Position numbers and translations under genes: made by a program
Part shown: positions 42,152 through 50,682 of the stretch, piece after piece
Numbering within the stretch: the stretch's first letter is position 1
Layout: each line of letters starts with the position of its first letter
Notes under the pieces: model-generated
Told to the model about the DNA's origin: nothing
Database searches by the model: none
The model's input: the letters and a program-made list of their open reading frames with translations, nothing else
DNA from: Agromyces badenianii
GTDB taxonomy: Bacteria > Actinomycetota > Actinomycetes > Actinomycetales > Microbacteriaceae
Assembly: GCF_003070885.1 (NCBI RefSeq)
Contig: NZ_CP028913.1
Location: forward strand, 2,728,001-2,792,000
Length of the DNA: 64,000 nucleotides
Direction of reading: 5' to 3'

Positions 42152-43245
42152 TCACGTTCGACAAGGTCTCGAAGGTCTATCCCGACGGCACCGTCGCCGT
42201 CAATGAATTGAGCCTCGAGGCTCCCAACGGCAAGCTCACGGTACTCGTCGGTCCATCCGGATGCGGCAAGACCACATCCATGCGGATGATCAACCGGCTC
42301 ATCGACCCGAGTTCGGGGGTGATCAGCCTCGACGGGGTCGACACGCAGTCGCTCGACCGTGTCGCGCTCCGCCGCCGCATCGGGTACGTCATCCAGAATG
42401 CCGGCCTGTTCCCGCACCGCACGATCGTCGACAACGTGGCGGCACTGCCGCGACTCCTCGGCAACGGTCGACGCGAGACGCGCGCCGCCGCGCTCGAACT
42501 GCTCGAGCGGGTCGGGCTGAACGAGAGTTTCGCGAACCGCTACCCGTGGCAGCTCTCGGGCGGCCAGCAGCAACGCGTCGGCGTCGCGCGGGCACTGGCG
42601 ACGAATCCCCCGTTCCTGCTCATGGACGAGCCGTTCAGCGCCGTCGACCCGATCGTCCGCGAGCAGCTCCAAGACGAGTTCCTCCGGCTCCAGGCCGACA
42701 TCTCGAAGACGATCGTCATGGTCACCCACGACATCGACGAGGCGCTGAAGCTCGGCGACCAGGTGGCGGTGATGCGCTCGGGCGGCACCCTCGCCCAGGT
42801 CGCCTCGCCCGCTGAACTGCTCGCGGGGCCGCGCGATGCCTTCGTGGCCGACTTCATCGGCACCGCCCGCGGCTACCGGGCGCTCGGCTTCATCCACGAC
42901 GACACCGTCGCCGTGACCCGGGAGCCGACGATCACCTTCGGCCAGAACACGGGCACGATCACGGCGGCCGGCGACTGGGCGGTCTTCGTCGATGCCTCGA
43001 ACCGCCCGCTCGGCTGGGTCGACGTGCACGGGCCCGACCGCGTCGTCCGCGAGTCCGAGATCAACCTCAGTGGAACCGTGGCCCGTTCGTCGGGCACCCT
43101 TCGCGACCTGCTGAACTCCGCGCTTTCCAGCCCGAGCGGCCGCGGTGTCGTGGCCGGCGATGGCGGGCAGTTCGTCGGAACCGTGTCGGCGACCGAGATC
43201 GTCGAGGCGATCCGCCGGTCGAAGGAGACGAGGGTGGCGTCATGA
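42148..43245 (+). CDS. Quaternary-amine (OpuC/ProV-type) ABC transporter ATPase
   Basis: A 365-residue ATPase: Walker A GPSGCGKTTS, Q-loop VIQNAGLFPHRTI, signature [10 protein letters not shown], Walker B FLLMDEPFSAVDPI, switch VTHDIDEA. The C-terminal ~120 residues form a degenerate regulatory (CBS-like) region ending VGTVSATEIVEAIRR. Subfamily signature and neighbours match glycine betaine/carnitine/choline importers. Its ATG overlaps the regulator stop, tying it to the IclR gene. Substrate is inferred to be a betaine, possibly an imidazole one. Confidence 0.88.
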   Translation: MITFDKVSKVYPDGTVAVNELSLEAPNGKLTVLVGPSGCGKTTSMRMINRLIDPSSGVISLDGVDTQSLDRVALRRRIGYVIQNAGLFPHRTIVDNVAALPRLLGNGRRETRAAALELLERVGLNESFANRYPWQLSGGQQQRVGVARALATNPPFLLMDEPFSAVDPIVREQLQDEFLRLQADISKTIVMVTHDIDEALKLGDQVAVMRSGGTLAQVASPAELLAGPRDAFVADFIGTARGYRALGFIHDDTVAVTREPTITFGQNTGTITAAGDWAVFVDASNRPLGWVDVHGPDRVVRESEINLSGTVARSSGTLRDLLNSALSSPSGRGVVAGDGGQFVGTVSATEIVEAIRRSKETRVAS

Positions 43246-43892
43246 ACATCGACTGGGTCTGGTCGAACCTGCCGCGCATCGGCGAGCTCACGATGAACCA
43301 CATCGTGCTGACGCTCATTCCGACACTGCTCGGCCTGCTCGTCGCGCTGCCGCTCGGCTGGTGGGCGCACCGTTCCCGTCGGGGCTACCCGGTGATCGTC
43401 GGGGCCGCCGGCCTGCTGTACACGATCCCCTCGCTCGCGCTCTTCGTGATCCTGCCGCCCATCCTCGGCACCAGAATCCTCGACCCGCTCAACGTGGTCG
43501 TCGCGCTCACGGTCTACACCGTGGCACTCCTCGTCCGCGTCGTGTCCGACGGGCTCGGCTCCGTGCCGTTCGAGACGGTGCAGGCCGCCGAGGCGATGGG
43601 GTACCGCAGCTGGCAGCGGCTCGTGCTCGTGGAGCTGCCCGTCGCCGTGCCCGTCATCGCGGCGGGCCTCAGGGTCGCGGTCGTCTCCAACGTGAGCATC
43701 CTCACGATGGCGGCGCTCCTCGGCATCCCGCAGCTCGGCTCCCTGTTCACGCAGGGCTTCCAGCTCCGGCTCTTCGTGCCCCTCATCACCGGCATCGTGC
43801 TCTGCGTCGTGCTGGCGGTCATCTTCGACGCCCTCATCATCTGGTTCAACCGAATCGCCACCCCGTGGCGCCAACGGACGGTGACCTCATGA
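43242..43892 (+). CDS. OpuC-type ABC transporter permease
   Basis: A 216-residue permease with five or six helices (TLIPTLLGLLVALPLGWWAHR; LLYTIPSLALFVILPPILG). The coupling segment is VQAAEAMGYRSWQRLVLVELPVAVPVIAAGLRVA. It is one half of the membrane channel. Overlaps both neighbours by 4 bases. Confidence 0.88.
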   Translation: MNIDWVWSNLPRIGELTMNHIVLTLIPTLLGLLVALPLGWWAHRSRRGYPVIVGAAGLLYTIPSLALFVILPPILGTRILDPLNVVVALTVYTVALLVRVVSDGLGSVPFETVQAAEAMGYRSWQRLVLVELPVAVPVIAAGLRVAVVSNVSILTMAALLGIPQLGSLFTQGFQLRLFVPLITGIVLCVVLAVIFDALIIWFNRIATPWRQRTVTS

Positions 43893-44626
43893 ACGTCCTC
43901 GACTGGTTCCTCGACCCCGCGAACTGGGTCGGCCCCGACGGCATCCCCGTGCAGGTCGGATTCCAGCTCCTCTACTCGGCGATCGCCCTCGCGATCTCGC
44001 TCGCCATCGGTGTTCCGCTCGGCATCTTCATCGGGTACACCGGCAAGGGCGAGGGCATCGTGGCCGGCCTCGCGAACTCCCTCCGGGCGCTCCCGACCCT
44101 CGGCCTCCTCGTGCTCCTCTACCTGGTGCTCGCACCGGTCGTGATCGGCCAGATGGTGTACGTGGTGCCGACGATCATCGTGCTCGTGCTGCTCGCCGTG
44201 CCGCCCATCCTGACCGGAACCTACTCGGGCATCCAGTCGGCCGACCCCGACGCCGTGAACGCCGCACGCGGGCTCGGCTACACGAAGCGCCAGATCCTCT
44301 GGAACGTGCAGCTGCCCTGTGCGCTCCCGCTGCTGCTCTCGGGCGTTCGCAGTTCGACCCTCCAGGTCGTCTCGACCGCCACGGTGGCCGCCTACCTCGG
44401 CCTGCAGGGCCTCGGCCGCTACATCCTCGATGGGCGCGCTCAGGGCGATTACGCGCAGATGGCCGGCGGGGCCATCCTCGTCGCCGCTCTGGCCCTCGTG
44501 CTCGAGTTCACATTCATCGGCGTGGGACGCCTGGTCGTCTCGCCCGGTCTCCAGCGCGTCACCCGGCGAACCCGGAAGACCAACGTTTCCACCGCGACGT
44601 CTGCGATCCAGCTCGGCGCATCCTGA
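43889..44626 (+). CDS. OpuC-type ABC transporter permease
   Basis: A 245-residue second permease. Core helices include SLRALPTLGLLVLLYLVLAP and IIVLVLLAVPPILTGTYSGI; the coupling segment is AVNAARGLGYTKRQILWNVQLPCALPLLLSG. ATG at 43889 overlaps the first permease stop. Paralogous to the upstream permease, giving a heterodimeric channel. Confidence 0.88.
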   Translation: MNVLDWFLDPANWVGPDGIPVQVGFQLLYSAIALAISLAIGVPLGIFIGYTGKGEGIVAGLANSLRALPTLGLLVLLYLVLAPVVIGQMVYVVPTIIVLVLLAVPPILTGTYSGIQSADPDAVNAARGLGYTKRQILWNVQLPCALPLLLSGVRSSTLQVVSTATVAAYLGLQGLGRYILDGRAQGDYAQMAGGAILVAALALVLEFTFIGVGRLVVSPGLQRVTRRTRKTNVSTATSAIQLGAS

Positions 44627-44669
44627 TCCCCACCCCCCTCCACCCCTTCCACCCAGGAGAGTCATCATC

Positions 44670-45578
44670 ATGAAGAAGGCATTGGCCATCACGGCCCTCG
44701 CGGCCGCGGCCGCGCTCACCCTGTCCGGCTGCGCCGGCGACCCGCTCTCGGCCGGCGGCGACTCCGGCGACTCCTCGAGCTCGCAGGTCATCATCGGCTC
44801 GGCGGACTTCACCGAGAGCCAGCTCATCGCGAGCATCTACTCGCAGGCGCTGCAAGCCGCCGGCGTCGACGTCAAGGAGCAGTTCAACATCGGCAGCCGC
44901 GAGGTCTACATTGCCGCGCTGCAGGACGGCTCGGTCGACCTCCTCCCCGAGTACTCCGGCGCGCTGCTGAAGTACCTCGACCCCGAGTCGACCGCGAGCG
45001 CCTCCGACGAGGTGCTCGTCGAACTCGAGGAGAAGCTGCCCGAGGGCGTTTCGATGCTCGAGGCGTCCGAGGCGCAAGACAAGGACATCCTCGCGGTCAC
45101 CCAGGAGACCGCCGACAAGTACTCGCTGACCAAGATCTCCGACCTCGTGCCGGTTGCCGGCGAGCTCTCGCTCGGCGGACCGCCCGAGTGGAAGACGCGC
45201 GTCAACGGCGTGCTCGGCCTCGAAGAGGTCTACGGCCTGCAATTCAAGGAGTTCGTGAGCCTCGACGCCGGCGGACCCCTCACCATGACGGCCCTGACGA
45301 CCGGTCAGGTCCAGGTCGGCGACATCTTCAGCACCGACCCGGGGCTGACCGAGAACGACCTCGTGGCGCTCGAAGACGACAAGTCGCTCTTCGCCGCCGA
45401 GAACGTCGTGCCGATCATCACCTCGTCGAAGTCGAACTCGACGATCGAGGAGACGCTGAACGCGGTCTCCGCCAAGCTCACCACCGAAGACCTCATCGCC
45501 ATGAACGGTGAGGCCGCGACCGGGACGAACCCGGCCGACATCGCAAAGAAGTGGCTCGCCGACAACGGATTGAGCTGA
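44670..45578 (+). CDS. OpuC/OsmF-type solute-binding lipoprotein
   Basis: A 302-residue lipoprotein with lipobox LSGC near residue 21, then the type II binding fold typical of quaternary-amine receptors: [52 protein letters not shown], and [17 protein letters not shown]. It delivers substrate to the two permeases. AGGAGA lies 10 bases before the ATG. Only a few aromatic residues line the usual positions, so the ligand may not be a simple betaine. Last gene of the transporter operon, 164 bases before hutU. Confidence 0.88.
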   Translation: MKKALAITALAAAAALTLSGCAGDPLSAGGDSGDSSSSQVIIGSADFTESQLIASIYSQALQAAGVDVKEQFNIGSREVYIAALQDGSVDLLPEYSGALLKYLDPESTASASDEVLVELEEKLPEGVSMLEASEAQDKDILAVTQETADKYSLTKISDLVPVAGELSLGGPPEWKTRVNGVLGLEEVYGLQFKEFVSLDAGGPLTMTALTTGQVQVGDIFSTDPGLTENDLVALEDDKSLFAAENVVPIITSSKSNSTIEETLNAVSAKLTTEDLIAMNGEAATGTNPADIAKKWLADNGLS

Positions 45579-45602
45579 GCCATCACCGTGCCGGGCCGAC
45601 TG

Positions 45603-45616
45603 TCTGGAATCCCGGA
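45603..45616. promoter_or_regulatory. HutR-like operator TCTGGAATCCCGGA
   Basis: Differs at two bases from the 14-bp palindrome in the hutR-hutH gap and lies 21 bases before the hutU -35, so it places hutUI in the regulon of the IclR protein 26 kb away. Confidence 0.65.
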
Positions 45617-45636
45617 CAAGCCTCGCGCGAGCCGCG

Positions 45637-45665
45637 TTGTTCCGCGGCCCGGCACGGTGTGCAAT
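45637..45665 (+). promoter_or_regulatory. Candidate hutU promoter
   Basis: TTGTTC (45637-45642), 17-base spacer, TGCAAT (45660-45665); the 5' leader would be about 70 bases. Confidence 0.5.
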
Positions 45666-45742
45666 TCACTCGAGGGGATTTCTGCGTGAAGCACGCGCCG
45701 ACATCCGCATCTCACAACACTGCACCGACAAGGAGCGACAGC

Positions 45743-47398
<1,656 letters not shown>

Positions 47399-47422
47399 CG
47401 GCCGCTGCCCGACACCTCGCGC

Positions 47423-47468
47423 CGAGCGTGCAGTTCTCGCCCTCTCAACGGCGAGGACTGCACGCTCG
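47423..47468. other. 19-bp stem-loop between hutU and hutI
   Basis: Arms 47423-47441 and 47450-47468 pair at 18 of 19 positions around an 8-base loop. It lies 24 bases after the hutU stop and 55 before hutI. Either an attenuator/processing site lowering hutI, or an interspersed palindromic repeat; no T-tract. Confidence 0.75.
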
Positions 47469-47523
47469 CGAGTGCGTTCCATCCGACTCCCGCCGCAACG
47501 TCTCACCGATCCCGGAGCAGGCC

Positions 47524-48732
47524 ATGAGCATCCTCATCACGAACATCGGCGAACTCGTCACGAACGACCCGGCACCGGGCCGCGACGGCGGGTCGCTCGG
47601 CATCATCCGCGACGCCGCCGTGCTCGTCGACGACGGCCTCGTGAGCTGGGTCGGCAGCGGCGGGGATGCCGCGGCGCACGCCGAGGCATCCGGCACCGAG
47701 CTCGTGGACGCCGGCGGCCGGGCGCTCATCCCCGGCTTCGTCGACACCCACACCCACCTCGTCTTCGGCGGCGACCGCGCCGAGGAGTTCGCCGCGCGCA
47801 TGGCCGGACGGCCGTACGAGGCGGGCGGCATCCGCTCCACGGTCGCGGCGACGCGAGCGGCCGGCGACGACGAGCTTCGGGCACGCCTCGCGGGCTTCGT
47901 CGCCGAGCTGCACGCCCAGGGCACGACGACGTTCGAGATCAAGTCGGGGTACGGCCTGTCGGTTCGCGACGAGGAGCGCCTCGTGCGCCTCGCACGCGAG
48001 GTGACCGACGAGGTCACGTTCCTCGGCGCCCACGTCGTGCCGTTCGAGTACCGCGAAGACCCCGCGCTCGGCGACGGCGCCGCCGACGCCTATGTCGACC
48101 TCGTGGTCGGCGAGATGCTCACCGCCTGCGCCCCGCACGCCCGCTGGATCGACGCGTTCTGCGAGCGCGGCGCCTTCACGCCCGAGCAGTCGCGCCGCGT
48201 GCTCGAAGCCGGCGCTGCCGCCGGGCTCGGGGTGCGGGTGCACGGCAACCAGCTCGGCGAAGGCGGCGGCGTGCGCCTCGCGGTCGAGCTCGGGGCCGCC
48301 TCGGTCGACCACTGCACCTACCTGAGCGATGCGGATGTCGCGGCGCTCGCCGCCGGCGACACGGTCGCGACCCTGCTGCCCGGCGTCGAGTTCTCGACCC
48401 GACAGCCCTACCCCGACGCCCGACGGCTCCTCGCCGCCGGCGTCACCGTGGCACTCGCGAGCGACTGCAACCCCGGGTCGAGCTTCACGAGCTCGATGCC
48501 GTTCTGCATCGCCGTCGCGGTGCGCGACATGGGCATGACCCCGGCCGAGGCGCTGTGGGCGTCGACGGCCGGTGGCGCGGCAGCGCTCAGGCGCACGGAT
48601 GTCGGCGCGATCCGCCCCGGCGCACGAGCCGACCTCGTGCTGCTCGACGCCCCGAGCCACGTGCACCTCGCCTACCGCCCCGGCGTGCCGCTCGTCGCGC
48701 GCACGTGGAAGGACGGCGCGCTCGTCGCCTGA
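47524..48732 (+). CDS. hutI: Imidazolonepropionase
   Basis: Opens the imidazolone ring to formiminoglutamate. 402-residue amidohydrolase with metal motif DTHTHLVF, substrate loop [34 protein letters not shown] and the final metal Asp in [16 protein letters not shown]. The C-terminal strand [20 protein letters not shown] is typical of HutI. ATG with GGAG six bases upstream. Completes hutU-hutI; formiminoglutamate would pass to the hutG-like enzyme at 60 kb. Confidence 0.94.
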   Translation: MSILITNIGELVTNDPAPGRDGGSLGIIRDAAVLVDDGLVSWVGSGGDAAAHAEASGTELVDAGGRALIPGFVDTHTHLVFGGDRAEEFAARMAGRPYEAGGIRSTVAATRAAGDDELRARLAGFVAELHAQGTTTFEIKSGYGLSVRDEERLVRLAREVTDEVTFLGAHVVPFEYREDPALGDGAADAYVDLVVGEMLTACAPHARWIDAFCERGAFTPEQSRRVLEAGAAAGLGVRVHGNQLGEGGGVRLAVELGAASVDHCTYLSDADVAALAAGDTVATLLPGVEFSTRQPYPDARRLLAAGVTVALASDCNPGSSFTSSMPFCIAVAVRDMGMTPAEALWASTAGGAAALRRTDVGAIRPGARADLVLLDAPSHVHLAYRPGVPLVARTWKDGALVA

Positions 48733-48776
48733 GCGCGAGGCCGCGGCATCCGCTCCGCTCGGCTCGTCGACCGGCC

Positions 48777-49034
48777 TCAGCCGCGACGCACCTCGATCGC
48801 GCTGACGCCGCTGAGGCTGATCCACGCCCGGTCGCCGGTCTCGACGAGCGTCGCGAGCACGTGGTCGCATGTGCTGCAGCGCACGACCGTGCCGGCGCCG
48901 CTGCGGTAGACCATCGCACGGGCGAGCTCGCCGACCGAACCGCAGCCGTTGCACCGCGCCGTCGCGGTCGTGACGTCGAAGCTGAAGAAGTCGGCGAACG
49001 GGCCGGCGAGCGCGTTGCCGTCGACATGCTGCAT
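48777..49034 (-). CDS. Small zinc-ribbon protein (DUF6510-like)
   Basis: An 85-residue protein with two CxxC knuckles (ARCNGCGSVGE and VRCSTCDHVL) and a closing WISLSGVSAIEVRRG. It fits the small actinobacterial proteins encoded beside sulfite-oxidase-like enzymes (DUF6510). It may bind zinc or assist electron transfer or assembly; this is unproven. Its ATG overlaps the reductase stop, so it is third in the operon. Confidence 0.8.
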   Translation of the reverse strand: MQHVDGNALAGPFADFFSFDVTTATARCNGCGSVGELARAMVYRSGAGTVVRCSTCDHVLATLVETGDRAWISLSGVSAIEVRRG

Positions 49035-49837
49035 CAGGTTCCTCCGTATCGCTCGGTGCGGATCGATCGCGGATCGTGCCCGAGTTCGACGAGCCAGTCG
49101 GCGACGCGCTCGACGAAGCCGGTCGACCCGCAGACGTAGACGCGCGGCTGCTCGGCGGCCGGGAACACCGCCGCCTCGAGCGTCTCGCGCGTGATGCGCG
49201 CAGCCGGCGCCCGCCACCCCTCTGGGGCACGCCGCGTGTAGACGAGGTCGAGCCGGAACGGTGCGGATGCGCCGACGAGCCGCTGCAGTTCGCCGGCGAA
49301 GTACACGTCGTCCGGTGTGCGCGCCGAGTACAGCAGCCGGAATGGCACCGGGTCGTCGGCATCGCCGTGCGCCTGCGCCATCGCGAAGAGCGGCACCACC
49401 CCGGATCCGCCGGCGATGAGCTGCACGGGGCGGGCGTCGCCGGTCTCGGCGACGGGCGCCCAGACGAAGAACGCGCCGAGCGGCCCGTGCACCTCGAGCA
49501 TGTCGCCGGCCCGAACCTCGTCGACGAGGTACGGCGAGACCTCGCCGTCGGGCAGCTTGTCGACGGCGAGCGTGACGCGGGTGCCCGGCCCAGACGAGGC
49601 GATCGAGTACGAGCGGGTCGCCGTGTATCCGTCGGGCGCGGTGAGCCGCACGTCGAGATGCTGCCCGGCCGCGTTGCCGGGCCATCCGTCGACCTCGAGC
49701 TCGAGGCGGGAGGCATTCGGGGTCTCGCGCCGCGCCGCCGCGACGGTGGCGACGTGCCAGCCCGAGCGCGGGACCGCTCGGAGGGCGGCGCTTGCGGCCG
49801 GCGTCGCGGTCGCACCCGGAGTCGAGACCTCGCTCAC
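49034..49837 (-). CDS. Ferredoxin-NADP reductase-family FAD/NAD(P) oxidoreductase
   Basis: A 267-residue reductase. The FAD-binding RSYSIASS motif, the NAD(P)-binding GGSGVVPLFAMAQAH and the C-terminal VYVCGSTGFVERVADWL define the FNR fold. No iron-sulfur Cys cluster follows, so it probably passes electrons to or from a partner. GTG start overlaps the molybdoenzyme stop (GTGA). The likely partner is the sulfite-oxidase-like protein just upstream. Confidence 0.88.
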   Translation of the reverse strand: MSEVSTPGATATPAASAALRAVPRSGWHVATVAAARRETPNASRLELEVDGWPGNAAGQHLDVRLTAPDGYTATRSYSIASSGPGTRVTLAVDKLPDGEVSPYLVDEVRAGDMLEVHGPLGAFFVWAPVAETGDARPVQLIAGGSGVVPLFAMAQAHGDADDPVPFRLLYSARTPDDVYFAGELQRLVGASAPFRLDLVYTRRAPEGWRAPAARITRETLEAAVFPAAEQPRVYVCGSTGFVERVADWLVELGHDPRSIRTERYGGT

Positions 49838-50424
49838 CAGTAGCGCTCCTCCTTCCACGGGTCGCCGTGCAGGTGGTAGCCGTTCTGCTCCCAGAAGCCT
49901 GGCTCGTCCTGGTCCATCATCACGAGGCCGCGCACCCACTTCGCGCTCTTCCAGAAGTAGAGGTGCGGCACGAGCAGTCGCGCCGGCCCGCCGTGCTCGG
50001 GCTCGAGTGCTTGGCCGTCGAACTCGAATGCCACCCAGGCCTTGCCGTCGAGCAACTCGTCGAGCGGCACGTTGGTGGTGTATCCGCCGTAGCTGTGCGC
50101 CATGACGTACTCCTGCTCGGTCTCGACCTGCTCGAAGAGCGTGTCGAGCGAGACGCCGCGCCAGCTCGTGCCGAGCTTCGACCAGTGCGTGACGCAATGG
50201 ATGTCGGTGTCGACCTCGTCGATCTGCAGCGCAAGGAACTCGTCCCAGTTCCAGCGGTGCACGGCCGACTCCGTGCGGATCGTGAACTCCCATTCGGCGG
50301 TGTCGACCTCGGGCGTCGGTCCCGCCGACAGCACCGGAAAATCGTGCACGAGGGTCTGGCCGGGTGGAAGCCGGTCGTCGCGCTCACGACTCCGCCCGCT
50401 GAATCCCCTGGTGATGAACGACAT
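49834..50424 (-). CDS. Sulfite-oxidase-like molybdopterin oxidoreductase
   Basis: A 196-residue single-domain enzyme of the oxidoreductase molybdopterin-binding (YuiH-like) family. The probable Mo-ligating Cys is in DIHCVTHWSKLGTSWRGV, followed by AHSYGGYTTNVPLDEL and PHLYFWKSAKWVRGLVMM. There is no heme or dimerisation domain and no signal peptide, so it is cytoplasmic. The substrate is unknown. GGGAGGGG ribosome-binding site; first of three overlapping genes. Confidence 0.88.
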   Translation of the reverse strand: MSFITRGFSGRSRERDDRLPPGQTLVHDFPVLSAGPTPEVDTAEWEFTIRTESAVHRWNWDEFLALQIDEVDTDIHCVTHWSKLGTSWRGVSLDTLFEQVETEQEYVMAHSYGGYTTNVPLDELLDGKAWVAFEFDGQALEPEHGGPARLLVPHLYFWKSAKWVRGLVMMDQDEPGFWEQNGYHLHGDPWKEERYW

Positions 50425-50565
50425 GGCGCACCCCTCCCGTTGGCATCGACACTAGCGAGGCACGGGCCCGCTGTCACCGGAGATTCCTGCTCGTCGGACC
50501 AGGCGGCACCGAAGTGGCGGCGCGAGGCGGAGTCGAGAATACGACTCGAGGTGATCGAAGCTCGA

Positions 50566-50600
50566 GAGGCAGGCCCGAGGTTGCGCCTCGGACCTGCCTC
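50566..50600. terminator. Terminator-like hairpin downstream of the GH20 gene
   Basis: 15-base arms (50566-50580 / 50586-50600) with one mismatch and a 5-base loop, in the 258-bp gap before the molybdoenzyme gene. No other feature is seen in that gap apart from the molybdoenzyme ribosome-binding site. Confidence 0.6.
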
Positions 50601-50682
50601 CCCTGCAGCACGGCCGCCCTCCACCGGCCGCTGCGTTCCCCTGGCCTCGCCCGCTACCCATCGGTCGCGCCAGGGAAAGCGG

